DNA of 64,000 bases from Halalkalibacter suaedae (GTDB lineage: Bacteria > Bacillota > Bacilli > Bacillales > Bacillaceae_D): the NCBI RefSeq assembly GCF_017939705.1, contig NZ_JAGKSQ010000002.1:620001-684000 (forward strand), read 5' to 3'. Position 1 is the stretch's first letter. Every line of letters begins with the position of its first letter. The notes beneath the pieces are model-generated. The model searched no databases. It saw only the letters and a list, made by a program, of their open reading frames with translations, and was not told the DNA's origin. The position numbers and the translations under genes are program-made. Below, piece after piece: positions 54,280 through 63,590 of the stretch.

Positions 54280-55614
54280 TTATTGAGTAGCCTCTTCCCG
54301 TTCTTTGATCAATTCAACAATATGATCGATTGTCGTTTCAGCATCTTGCTTGCCTAAAAACATAAGATCCATCTCTTCTTCAATATCTGCACTTAATCCA
54401 GGGTATTGTGCATCATAAGCTAAGTTTGAACCATGCGTAAATCCATTATTTCTAGCATCTAGGAAATAGTTGAAATGTTTAGTTGAATCTGTAGCTGCAA
54501 GAGTAGCGTTATCCGCATCAGGGTGAGATGGCATGGCACTACCACCTTCTCCTGTTCTCAACTCTTGGCCTTGTTGTCCGACATAATAGGAAACAAACTT
54601 CATTGCCGCTTCCTTATTCTTGCTAGATCCATTTACAGCCATATAAGCAACTGGCACTCCCACCGGATTTTGGATTTGATCTGTATTACTAGGTAAATAG
54701 ATGTAATCATAGTCTAAATTTGGATTCTGATCAAATTGAGGTGTAAACCATCTTCCACCTGAAATCATCCCTACCTGATTCGACATAAACATGGCATCTA
54801 CACCTTGACCTTGTGGTAAGGACCCCGCATAGATCGCATTTCCATTTTGAACTAATTGATCCATGAACTTGATTCCTTCTTGTCCTTTTTCATTTTCATG
54901 TAAGACAAGTTTTCCGTTCTCATCAAAGATTTGACCACCATTTGACCAAATCCAGCTATACCAATGCCCCCACCAATTTTCTAACACAAATCCTTTTTTA
55001 TCAGCAGCCATTAACTGACTCGTCACTTCTTCAAAGGTGTCCCAGTTCCAATTACCCTCATCATAATATTCTTGTGGTGTCTTAACTCCCGCTTCTTCAA
55101 AAACCCCTTTGTTATAGTAAATAACCATCGGATTCACATCCGGTGTTACCCCATAATACTGACCATCTTTTTTAGCTGGTCCGTATAATCCCTCTGGAAA
55201 ATCCTCAAGTTTTGAATAACTATCTTCAGTAGCAAAGAAATCATTAAGAGGTTCAACAATACCTGCTTCAATCATTTTTGCCATGGTCGGCTCATGTGCA
55301 TAGAACACATCTGGACCACTGCTACCTTGTAATGATGTTAAAAGCTTCTGTTCATACTGTTCTCCAGGAGAAGGTACCATTTCCACTGTAATGTTCGGGT
55401 TTTCTTCCATAAACGCATCTACTGCTCGATTATACACTTCAATTTCTGCCGGGTTTCCCCAGGCTTGAAACGTAATTTTCACCTTTTCATCCTTGTTCGT
55501 CGTTTCGGAATCCTCATTTTGACTATCAGTTGACGTATCTTCACTATTACATGCAGCTAAAAAGACAACACTCATGACAACTAACAATAGTAGAAACTTT
55601 AAAATATTTTTCAT
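54280..55614 (-). CDS. Sugar ABC transporter substrate-binding lipoprotein
   Basis: A 444-residue lipoprotein: signal peptide FLLLLVVMSVVFLAAC with Cys22 as lipid site, then an acidic Ser/Thr/Asp linker and a family-1 (MalE-like) binding fold (KVKITFQAWGNPAEIEVYN, GGSAMPSHPDADNA). First gene of SBP-MalF-MalG-GH4. GGGGGG precedes the ATG. A perfect cre site lies 108 bases upstream, so glucose should repress it. The ligand is probably an alpha-galactoside or pectin oligosaccharide, inferred from the neighbours. Confidence 0.9.
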   Translation of the reverse strand: MKNILKFLLLLVVMSVVFLAACNSEDTSTDSQNEDSETTNKDEKVKITFQAWGNPAEIEVYNRAVDAFMEENPNITVEMVPSPGEQYEQKLLTSLQGSSGPDVFYAHEPTMAKMIEAGIVEPLNDFFATEDSYSKLEDFPEGLYGPAKKDGQYYGVTPDVNPMVIYYNKGVFEEAGVKTPQEYYDEGNWNWDTFEEVTSQLMAADKKGFVLENWWGHWYSWIWSNGGQIFDENGKLVLHENEKGQEGIKFMDQLVQNGNAIYAGSLPQGQGVDAMFMSNQVGMISGGRWFTPQFDQNPNLDYDYIYLPSNTDQIQNPVGVPVAYMAVNGSSKNKEAAMKFVSYYVGQQGQELRTGEGGSAMPSHPDADNATLAATDSTKHFNYFLDARNNGFTHGSNLAYDAQYPGLSADIEEEMDLMFLGKQDAETTIDHIVELIKEREEATQ

Positions 55615-55721
55615 GATTGCCCCCCGAGAAATAGAATTTTAGAACAGTTCACACTATATTCCAAATATTCCTCCTTTGTATTTGATTTCAATTGCTTACT
55701 TCAACATTACCAAAAGATCAT

Positions 55722-55735
55722 TGTAAACGTTTTCA
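55722..55735 (-). promoter_or_regulatory. CcpA cre site upstream of the sugar ABC operon
   Basis: TGTAAACGTTTTCA matches every fixed position of TGWNANCGNTNWCA. It lies 108-121 bases before the binding-protein start, between it and the AraC gene terminator. Confidence 0.75.
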
Positions 55736-55792
55736 AAGATGTAACCTAAATGTTAAAATTTTGTATAATATTTTAACTTCTTTTAAAACTAA

Positions 55793-55820
55793 CAAAAAAA
55801 GAGCAACAATTAGTTGCCCC
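55793..55820 (-). terminator. Terminator of the AraC gene at 55843
   Basis: On the minus strand GCAAC-TAATT-GTTGC (5-bp stem extended by G-C pairs) is followed by TCTTTTTTTG. Confidence 0.65.
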
Positions 55821-55842
55821 GTTATCTTCTTAAAATTTCAGC

Positions 55843-56736
55843 TTATTCGCTATGTTTAAGTATGTTTTGTTCGACTAATTTTCGGTATTGGTGTGGTGAA
55901 TACTGCGTATGTTTTTTAAACAGTAAGCTAAAGTATTGACGGCTATTAATACCCACAAAGGAAGAAATTTCGATAATAGGAATGTCAGTATCAGCTAATA
56001 GCATTTTGGCTTTTTCTATCCGTAAATTAGTTAAGTATTCCATAACCGTCATATTGAAGTGCTTTTTAAAAATTCGATGAAGATAACCAGGATGAAGATT
56101 GACAGCCTCCCCTATCTCCTTCATCTTCAGATCACAATCATAATGATGGTGAATAAACTCGATGACCTTCTTTAAATAGACGTTCGTCTGCTGATGTTCA
56201 ATTTGTTTCTCCTTTTCATCAATAATGATTCTGCAAATCTGTATTAACAACTGAGACAGATGTAGTTGAACCATCATATCTCTTTCCTCTTCCTTCTTAT
56301 CTAGTTCAAGGACAAGATTTTTCAACGTATGGAAGATTTCATTTGAATCCTTTAATACAAGATAGGACTGACTGAATGTCGACAATTCACTTAAGCGCTT
56401 ACTTTTACTAGCTAGTTCTTTTATGGAAGGAAACATTCCTTGCTTTTCAACAAATGATAGTTCGATGTTTAACATCCGGCAAGGAGCATGTTGTTCGACA
56501 ACCAATTGGTGCTCTAAATTGGCATCAAGTAAGACGAAATCGCCTTTTTTCATTGAAATGAGTTTGTCCCTAATTAAAACTGTACATTTCCCCTCAATCA
56601 CATACATAATTTCTAAGTCATCATGAGTGTGATAATCCATTTGAAAGGTTTCCCATGTCTTAAAGTAATAGGCAGAAACAGTTGGGTGGTACTCCTTTTG
56701 TAACAATTCCCGTTGATACAAACGATAAGAACCCAT
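55843..56736 (-). CDS. AraC family transcriptional regulator
   Basis: A 297-residue regulator behind TAGGAGG. The N-terminal cupin (YHTHDDLEIMYVIEGKCTVLIRD, KKGDFVLLDANLEHQL) differs from the other two AraC proteins here. The C-terminal helix-turn-helix has KMKEIGEAVNLHPGYLHRIFKK and PIIEISSFVGINSRQYFSLLFKK. It immediately precedes the sugar ABC operon on the same strand and is the likely activator of it. Confidence 0.86.
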   Translation of the reverse strand: MGSYRLYQRELLQKEYHPTVSAYYFKTWETFQMDYHTHDDLEIMYVIEGKCTVLIRDKLISMKKGDFVLLDANLEHQLVVEQHAPCRMLNIELSFVEKQGMFPSIKELASKSKRLSELSTFSQSYLVLKDSNEIFHTLKNLVLELDKKEEERDMMVQLHLSQLLIQICRIIIDEKEKQIEHQQTNVYLKKVIEFIHHHYDCDLKMKEIGEAVNLHPGYLHRIFKKHFNMTVMEYLTNLRIEKAKMLLADTDIPIIEISSFVGINSRQYFSLLFKKHTQYSPHQYRKLVEQNILKHSE

Positions 56737-57049
56737 TATAACCTCCTAATACAAGCATGTTGTTTTCATTCTTCTATTCTAATCCCTATTTGTTTTAATT
56801 ATATTCTATGTAAATCATTAAGATGCTTTTCCTAAAACCTTTTCCACCTCAGAAATAAAAAAGCCGGCGAAATTTTCAACTGTCAAAAACTCAGGAAGTG
56901 TCTGCTCGTGCATGTCGAGCATACTTCTCGCTTAATATGCTCACGAAGTACCTCAAGTACCCGCATATTATCCCTTAGCAGTATTATCAACGCTTAACCA
57001 TTCTTTAACTGCTTTCCATAATATAAACTCACTTACAATATAAAGTTAT
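56737..57049. other. Intergenic region without recognised features
   Basis: About 310 bases before the BCCT promoter. A minus-strand frame of 27 codons near 56900-56960 and short repeats of GCTCGTGCATG / CGAGCATAC type are present, but no ribosome binding site or terminator makes a case for a gene. Confidence 0.4.
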
Positions 57050-57078
57050 TTGACTGAGATTAATTTTATCACTATAAT
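57050..57078 (+). promoter_or_regulatory. Sigma-A promoter of the BCCT transporter gene
   Basis: TTGACT, a 17-base spacer, and TATAAT. Transcription would start near 57085, giving a leader of about 200 bases before the ATG at 57284. The leader contains a small hairpin AACGAA-CTCGC-TTCGTT just before the ribosome binding site. Confidence 0.7.
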
Positions 57079-57283
57079 ATTAATCTATTACATTCATCTA
57101 ATGAAGAGATTAAACTAAATATAAGAAATAGAGAGGTAGGTGAAATTATCTTAGACGATTATAGTAGGTGCATCCGGTTTAGAAAGACAGCAAGTGGCCC
57201 CTCCGTTCCGTAGTCTTTTCCTCAAGAAGCTAGGTTAAAAAAAAGAACGAACTCGCTTCGTTATAATTTCTAGGAGGAAAAGA

Positions 57284-58816
57284 ATGAATATAAGAAAGAA
57301 TGTAAAAACAGATTGGACGACATTTGCTGTTAGTGGAGGATTTTTATTCCTCTTTGTCATTATTTCACTAATTGATATTGGGAAGGTTGAGGGGTGGGTA
57401 ACTGAATCCTTCAATTGGTCAGTTACCTTTTTTGGTGCGTATTGGCAGTTATTATTACTAGGAAACTTTGTGATCGGTATTATTTTAGCTTTTTCAAAAT
57501 ACGGTAATCTGAAACTAGGTAAAATGGAGAAACCTGAGAATGGTTATTTCCGTTGGATTTCGATGATTCTATGTACACTTCTAGCTAGTGGTGGTGTATT
57601 TTGGGCTGCATCAGAGCCAATCTATCACTTTGTTACAACGCCACCGTTGTTTGAAAGCGATGGGATGACACCGCTAGAGGCGATCATACCGGCTTTAGCC
57701 CAAAGCTTTGTACACTGGGGCTTTCTAGCTTGGGCTTGTTTAGGTACATTAACAACCATTGTCCTCATGTATGCACATTATCATAAGGGATATCCACTTA
57801 AACCACGTGCCATTTTATATCCTATTTTCGGTGAGAAAATATTTCATAAAAGTATTATCGGTTCAACAGCCGATATCGTTTCAATTATTGCAGTAGCTGC
57901 AGGAACAATGGGACCGATCGGATTTTTAGGTCTGCAAATTGGGTATGGTCTGCATTTTTTATTCGGTATTCCAAATACGCTAGCAACAAATATGATCGTT
58001 GTTGGAGCCCTCATTCTTATTGCTGCTATATCCGTAGCAAGTGGTGTGGACAAAGGGATTCAGTTCTTAAGTCGTTTAAATATTATATTCGTTGTGTTAT
58101 TAGCAGCAATCATTCTCATCATTGGCCCAACGATGTTTTTAATAGACTCTTTCATTGGTGCCCAAGCTTTTCAACTACAGCATTTTTTCGAAATGAATTT
58201 ATATCGTGCAGATCAAGCTTGGCTTGGTTATTGGACTGTATTTTTCTGGGGCTGGTTCCTTGGGTATGCTCCAATGATGGCGATTTTCATAAGCAAAATA
58301 TCGCGAGGTCGTACAGTTAGAGAGCTTATTGTAGCGGTATCTATTATCGCTCCGTTGGTTAGTAATTTCTGGTTTGCCATTGTTGGCGGTACTGGGTTAT
58401 CTCATGAGCTCAAAAATCCTGGTTCCATTTCAGGTCCATTAGCTGATGGCGGAATGCCCGCGACCGTAATGGCAATTATGGACCAACTACCAATGGGATT
58501 ATGGATGGCTGTTGGGTTCTTAATCGTTAGTATCGTGTTTGTCTCGACAACCGTTGATTCCATCTCCTATACAGTAGCAGTCACCTTACAAGGAACAGAA
58601 CATCCACAAAAATGGATGAGAGTTTTCTGGGTCGTATTATTTGGTATGTTAACGGTCGTACTACTAACAATTGGTGAAGGAAGTATACAGGCATTGCAGA
58701 ACTTCATTGTCGTCACGGCAGTACCTGTTTCAATATTGCTCCTACCACCACTATGGAGTGCACCGAAAATAGTGAAGCAGATGGCTAAAGAGCTTTCTGT
58801 TGAATCTAGGAAATAA
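57284..58816 (+). CDS. BCCT family transporter
   Basis: A 510-residue, 12-helix secondary transporter of the betaine/carnitine/choline family. Hallmarks are GGVFWAASEPIYHF (helix 4), HWGFLAWACLGTL, the Trp-rich YWTVFFWGWFLGYAPMMAIFISKISRGRT (helix 8), and FVSTTVDSISYTVAV. The unwound helix-3-equivalent reads GTMGPIGFLGLQIGYGL instead of the usual betaine-porter glycine stretch, so glycine betaine specificity is uncertain. AGGAGG precedes the ATG. It ends at repeat copy E. Confidence 0.87.
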   Translation: MNIRKNVKTDWTTFAVSGGFLFLFVIISLIDIGKVEGWVTESFNWSVTFFGAYWQLLLLGNFVIGIILAFSKYGNLKLGKMEKPENGYFRWISMILCTLLASGGVFWAASEPIYHFVTTPPLFESDGMTPLEAIIPALAQSFVHWGFLAWACLGTLTTIVLMYAHYHKGYPLKPRAILYPIFGEKIFHKSIIGSTADIVSIIAVAAGTMGPIGFLGLQIGYGLHFLFGIPNTLATNMIVVGALILIAAISVASGVDKGIQFLSRLNIIFVVLLAAIILIIGPTMFLIDSFIGAQAFQLQHFFEMNLYRADQAWLGYWTVFFWGWFLGYAPMMAIFISKISRGRTVRELIVAVSIIAPLVSNFWFAIVGGTGLSHELKNPGSISGPLADGGMPATVMAIMDQLPMGLWMAVGFLIVSIVFVSTTVDSISYTVAVTLQGTEHPQKWMRVFWVVLFGMLTVVLLTIGEGSIQALQNFIVVTAVPVSILLLPPLWSAPKIVKQMAKELSVESRK

Positions 58817-58829
58817 GTGTTAGTAAAGA

Positions 58830-59079
58830 TAAGAGCCTGGGACAAAAGTGATTTAACTAAAATAAAATCCGAACTCTCTTAGATGGCGGACGTAAATCGC
58901 TCCTGAAATATACTTCGCTTTCCGCGGGAAGCCGGTGAGCCTCCTCGCACGCTTCGCTACTGCGGGGTCTCACCTTTGGCTTTATCATCCCGCAGGAGTC
59001 TACGTATATTTCATCCGCTGCGTGATTGCTTTGTTCGGTATTTCAGTTAGACACTCTATTTCCCAGTCTCTTTTTTTTG
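58830..59079 (+). repeat. Interspersed terminally inverted repeat, copy E
   Basis: An intact copy in the orientation of copy A: ends AAGAGCCTGGGACAAAAG / TTTCCCAGTCTCTTTTTT, and core with TTTCCGCGGGAAGCCGGTG and ATCCCGCAGGAGTCTACG. It lies between the convergent BCCT gene and the pectin operon, and ends in eight T. Confidence 0.88.
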
Positions 59080-59105
59080 TAAAAAAAGCTAGACAAACCT
59101 CATTC

Positions 59106-60739
59106 TTACCTAACAATATAATCAGATAAATCCAAACCTAATTCATCTATCCCCTCTACAACAAGCTCCGCTATCTTCAACGCACCATACTCGCTAAAAT
59201 GAGTATTATCAGGCGGTGTTGTTTCGCCGGTTCGTTGATACCAGGCAAAGAGCTGTTTTGTCTTTTCTTCCCCTAACTCGGTATAGAGTTCGCGTGATTT
59301 TTCCAGCAGATCAATTAGTGGGACCTCTAATTTTTTAGCAAGTTCTTTCATCGCATTAGGGTACTCACCCAGTGTCCGAACGAGTTCACCATCAGCAAAA
59401 AACCTGCGACTTACAGGGGTAATAAGAATTGGTTTCGCACCTTGTTTTTGTGCTGTTTCAATATACAATGTCAGGTTCGTTTGATACATACCCCATGGCT
59501 CAGTTCCTCTTGTTGGGTCTTCTAACTTTTGATCATTATGTCCGAATTGAATAAAGAGATAATCATCTTTGCTAAGGGCATGCTCAAGCTCCAGTAATCT
59601 TCCTTCATCAATAAAGCTTTTCGTACTGCGACCACCTTTTGCTTTATTTATTACGTTCACTTCACTAGAGAAAAATTGTGGTAGTTGCTGTCCCCAGCCT
59701 TGATGATTTCCTAATTCTTCTGCAACATCTTCAACTGTTGAATCGCCAGCTAAGTAGATCTTGATCGTCGCACTATTATCTCCGGCTCGTTTACTTTGAT
59801 TATTAATAAATTCCTTCATCATATCAATTTCAACCTCTTCCTCAGTTAGTTGCCGAGCCCACTTCACTCTATTTTCCTTATGTCCACCAGGACCATAACT
59901 GTCAACTTCCGCATAAAATGCTGTCGTTTCCGCTTCCGGCTTTCCCCAATTATGCCAGCCTTCCTTTTTGATATGCTCCCCCATCCAGCAATTCAAGAAA
60001 ACAGTTTTTGCAAAATCACGCCATGGTCTTCCTAAATAAACGGTATTTGCTGCTGCTGTGCTCGTTAACCGGCAATTATAAAAAACGAACCCAAACGGAT
60101 CACTCTCTAGCGTTGAGGCTGCGGTTATGTAGCCATTTGGATCTGCATCCCGGTTAAGGCTAACAATATTACATTCCTCAAACAGAGCGGTTCCCGAACC
60201 GAAAATGAAATCGACATCACCCTCAATGTAACAGTTGTAAAAATACTTCTTCTCACTTTACCCTCAAGTCCATCACGAGGACCACCGAATGACTCTCCTT
60301 TTAGTGGCTTTGGTGGTAAAGGTGCAAGAAAAAGTGTATCTTGCTGCCCTAAAAATGAACAATTTTCAAATGTCATTTGATCCGCATCTACATACGCAGC
60401 AACCGCTTGACCGACAATGGACCCACTCCCTGCTGAGTTTTCAAATATGATGTTCTTGGCAGTAAAATCGTTACCAATGAACAAGGCGGTTGCCGTTGCA
60501 AAAGTTCCGATTGGTCTGCCATTCTCATCCTTCATTAACGCATAATCATCATATGTTATTTTCACTTTATCTCTTGCTGTTCCTTCTAACGTGAGGTTCG
60601 AGCGATCAATCACTACCTTTTCCTTGTAAACTCCTGCTTTTACAAAGATATGGACAGGATCAGAACTGTCCTTCGGTAACGAATTGACCGCTGCTTGAAT
60701 CGTTCGAAAGTCTCCACTACCGTCCTTTGCGACAATCAT
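59106..60739 (-). pseudogene. Pectin methylesterase / rhamnogalacturonan acetylesterase fusion, frameshifted
   Basis: From ATG 60739 (after AGGAGGG) the frame encodes the first half of a family-8 pectinesterase: MIVAKDGSGDFRTIQAAVNS, then GQAVAAYVDADQMTFENCSF and GQQDTLF. Near 60240-60262 the frame slips by one base (AGAAGAAGT, where AGAAGAAAGT would keep frame). The other frame continues without a break: YFYNCYIEGDVDFIFGSGTALF (catalytic Asp), YITAAST, and YLGRPWRDF (Arg). The same frame runs on past ~59820 into an SGNH esterase: IYLAGDSTVED, GGRSTKSF, QFGHNDQ and PPDNTHFSEYG, i.e. a rhamnogalacturonan acetylesterase. No signal peptide. Repaired length ~544 residues. It could be a sequencing error or a recent inactivation. 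Confidence 0.85.
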
Positions 60740-60751
60740 TTCAGGACCCTC

Positions 60752-61657
60752 CTATACATATGCTTGTAAAAAGGAACAAACCTCCGCCCGCATTTCTGCT
60801 GTCTCAATATGCCCGCATCCAAACCGAAGCATTTTCCACTTCTCAGAATGACCTATTTCTTGATAGTACTTTGACAACTGCTCGTCAATGCGAAGAAAAC
60901 CTTCAACAGGAGTGAGGCGGTCATGGTTACCGACTAAACTTAAATGTGGACGGGGAGTTATACATTGTTGAATATCTGCTGTTTGAAAATAGTTTAGTAG
61001 CTTCGGAACATAGGAATACAATCCATGAAAATCTAATCCCCGTGCCCGGATTAACGAGTCTGCGTCAACTTGTGCACAAATATCGATACAAACACCCACT
61101 CGCTCATCAAGTGCAGCTAACCACCAAGCCATTAACCCACCCATTGACATACCAACAGTGGCTAATCTAGTTGAATCAACATCCTCTCTTGTATGGAGAT
61201 AGTCCACCACACGCATGCTATCGTACACCATCATGCCCCACATTACTTGCCCATTCCAAAGCATTTCCTTAAATAGTTCACTTTCGCTCTTTCCTCGACG
61301 ATCACCAAATCCCCACGCATCGATACAGATCACACCATACCCTAAGTCTGTTAACTGTTTTGCATAAGACACAGATTGAAGATAGTCACTACTTTTCACT
61401 AACTCTGTTTTACCAATGTGAAATTGTCCTCCGTGCGAATGGTTAAATATCACCGTAGGTAATTCTTTTTCGCAGTTAGCAGGTTTTACAAAATAGGCTG
61501 GCACTTGTTCTAGACCATTCAAGTCCAACACTAATTCCTCAAGAACATAGGAGTCAATGAGCTGGTCGTTTATTTTCCTTGCTTGGATATCACGAGTACG
61601 ATCTGGTACATCACCTAGCAATTCGAAGAGCTTTTTTCGGCGAGAATGTATGTCCAT
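60752..61657 (-). CDS. Alpha/beta-hydrolase (acetyl esterase-like) of the pectin operon
   Basis: A 301-residue cytoplasmic hydrolase. The nucleophile elbow is GMSMGG (Ser about residue 165), VIFNHSHGGQF gives the oxyanion region, VGNHDRLTP the acid Asp, and FGCGHIETAEM the His. WGFGDRRGK is shared with acetyl-xylan-esterase and dienelactone-hydrolase-like members. It ends 12 bases before the pectinesterase start, so the two form an operon, and it probably de-acylates pectic or xylan oligosaccharides. The ATG has only a weak GGA-type site in front. Confidence 0.78.
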   Translation of the reverse strand: MDIHSRRKKLFELLGDVPDRTRDIQARKINDQLIDSYVLEELVLDLNGLEQVPAYFVKPANCEKELPTVIFNHSHGGQFHIGKTELVKSSDYLQSVSYAKQLTDLGYGVICIDAWGFGDRRGKSESELFKEMLWNGQVMWGMMVYDSMRVVDYLHTREDVDSTRLATVGMSMGGLMAWWLAALDERVGVCIDICAQVDADSLIRARGLDFHGLYSYVPKLLNYFQTADIQQCITPRPHLSLVGNHDRLTPVEGFLRIDEQLSKYYQEIGHSEKWKMLRFGCGHIETAEMRAEVCSFLQAYV

Positions 61658-61745
61658 AGTGGGGTTATCATCCTTCCATATCTATAATTAACTTTTCAGA
61701 TTCGGCTATGAACTGTAACTTGATTATGTCGACTAGCCCCATAAT

Positions 61746-61759
61746 TTAAAACGCTTACA
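61746..61759 (-). promoter_or_regulatory. CcpA cre-like site upstream of the pectin operon
   Basis: TTAAAACGCTTACA matches TGWNANCGNTNWCA except the second base. It lies 89-102 bases before the esterase start. The rest of the 411-base gap 61658-62068 shows only an unassigned 27-codon open stretch on the minus strand ending at 61956. Confidence 0.55.
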
Positions 61760-62068
61760 TTACCTACTATTATAAGAATTTTTTCTAATTTATGTCAATA
61801 AAGCATTCAACCTACCATTTAGGACAAGGCGCTCATAAGAAGGTCTTTTTAAACTGACAGTTGTTCATATTCTTGCTCGTTTAATTATTGAAAAGCATCA
61901 AAAGAAGCATCCCTTGTTAAAGGAATGCTAGTCATTTAAATAAGAAAAGAGAACTTTACTTATTCTCTGAAAAACTAATTGTCTCATCGTATTCACCTAG
62001 ATTTGTTACCCACGTAAGAGAAATTGTCACATTAGAACTTCAACCCGTTCCCATCCTATTGAATTACT

Positions 62069-62806
62069 TTACTCTTTTACTAATCGTTTCTTAATCAATC
62101 GGATAATCCATACAATGATAATCAATGCTATCATTGCCCAAGCAGTATAGACGATAATAGGATATTCTGAACGTTCGACCGCAATGCCGATTAAGGCCCA
62201 AATAAACACTAGTGGATAGACGAGATCACGATTAAAGATCATAAACCAAATCGCTAATGCTGCAGCAACAATCAAAAGGAAGGCAGTCCAAATTTCCGGT
62301 GCGATACCAAATGTACTAACCTCATTCACGGTTAAGACAATCCCGACATTAACAATCGTGGCGACTGACACCCAACCAAGATAGACGGAGAAAGGCAGTC
62401 TAAATAATGAAGGACCTGTCATCCTATCAATCCGTATATAAATAACAATTAAGCTCAGTAATAGTCCGATCATCGCAATAAGTGTTAAATTAAAATACTC
62501 ATAATGGAATAAAAGCAGCCAAGCAATGTTAAGGGTACAGCTAATGACAAACCAATAGCTGACTCGCTCATAAATGGGATTGTTTTTTGTTTTCGAGAAA
62601 AATTGTGCACCTACCCAAACGATGAGTAATAGGTAAACAAGTCCCCATATTGCAAAAACATAACCAGCAGGTGTAAACATCACTCCAAGACGATCCGAGA
62701 TCTCCCCAGCTGTTTGTCCGTTGATTGGTATTGTATTTGATAAATAGTTCACGATTAAGACTGCAACAAGTGCAATGGCATTAATGATCGCTAAACGACG
62801 ATTCAT
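62069..62806 (-). CDS. TspO/MBR-related membrane protein
   Basis: A 245-residue, seven-to-eight-helix protein from ATG 62806 after AAAGGAGTG (a GTG at 62815 lies in that site). GVMFTPAGYVFAIWGLVYLLL is the characteristic TspO-family stretch (helix 2), and NIAWLLLFHYEYFNLTLI and LPFSVYLGWVSVATIVN also match. It is longer than the 160-residue canonical TspO, as in the related group labelled tryptophan-rich sensory protein. The ligand (porphyrin or other) is unknown. Confidence 0.78.
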   Translation of the reverse strand: MNRRLAIINAIALVAVLIVNYLSNTIPINGQTAGEISDRLGVMFTPAGYVFAIWGLVYLLLIVWVGAQFFSKTKNNPIYERVSYWFVISCTLNIAWLLLFHYEYFNLTLIAMIGLLLSLIVIYIRIDRMTGPSLFRLPFSVYLGWVSVATIVNVGIVLTVNEVSTFGIAPEIWTAFLLIVAAALAIWFMIFNRDLVYPLVFIWALIGIAVERSEYPIIVYTAWAMIALIIIVWIIRLIKKRLVKE

Positions 62807-62922
62807 GATAAACACTCCTTTTTTATCTATAATTATCCTATTCCTCCCTCTACCCGATTATTTAGGAGATTATGTTATCAATTTGAACATACGTCGACGC
62901 TTCTCACAGAAAATGTTATAAA

Positions 62923-63483
62923 TTACGTTCTTTTATGGTAGCTTAGCAAGCTTGCTGCTCTTTCTTTCACTTCAATAGGTAACGACTGTTTCAGTGCTTC
63001 CTCTAACAATTGCGGATACTCTATTCCATTAGTCCTCAAATACCTTTCAATGAGCAACGCTTTTTCTTGTTTGCTTGGAATTAACCAATAGAGGATATAC
63101 CAATCTTCTAGTGAACACAAAGGAATATCCACTCCATTTATTTTTTTGTGAGTTACAATAGATTCCTGTTGTAGCGAGAGCATATAAATCCCTTCTTCAT
63201 GTTGTATTGCAAAACCAGCCATGACATCAATATCAGTTTCATTAATTTTATACTTAGAGAAACTCTTGGTTCGAAATGGATCAGAACTTAATGCCTCTTT
63301 CGGTTTCCCGATTGATGACATTATTGCATTTAGCTTGATTGCATTTCTTTCATCTACCAAAATATCTATATCGTTAGGTTTATCAATGATGTTATAGAAA
63401 CTAAGTAGAAGTGAACCACCAACTCCCCAAGTGATATTGTTATTATTTATTCTCTCGCCGATTATAGATAATGTTTTTAGCAT
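62923..63483 (-). CDS. Nucleotidyltransferase-like protein
   Basis: A 186-residue protein from ATG 63483, 5 bases after AGGGGA; a longer frame to 63531 lacks a site. WGVGGSLLLSF followed by NDIDILVDER is the GG/GS-x(n)-D-x-D signature of the Pol-beta-like nucleotidyltransferase fold, and INETDIDVMAGF supplies a third acidic residue. This is the architecture of MNT-type and aminoglycoside-nucleotidyltransferase-like proteins. No HEPN partner is adjacent. The substrate is unknown. Confidence 0.72.
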   Translation of the reverse strand: MLKTLSIIGERINNNNITWGVGGSLLLSFYNIIDKPNDIDILVDERNAIKLNAIMSSIGKPKEALSSDPFRTKSFSKYKINETDIDVMAGFAIQHEEGIYMLSLQQESIVTHKKINGVDIPLCSLEDWYILYWLIPSKQEKALLIERYLRTNGIEYPQLLEEALKQSLPIEVKERAASLLSYHKRT

Positions 63484-63590
63484 AGTAATCCCCTGCCATT
63501 TCGTTGATATTAGCTGAAAAAGGGTTGTCAATATGACAAACCCTAATTGTGCACTTGCAAATCTTCTGTGTATTGAATCGCTCTCAATAC

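Noticed and set aside
61956-62040. Open 27-codon stretch SSNVTISLTWVTNLGEYDET on the minus strand
   Set aside because: Looks protein-like and could be a remnant C-terminus, but it is preceded by stops and has no start; too short to call.
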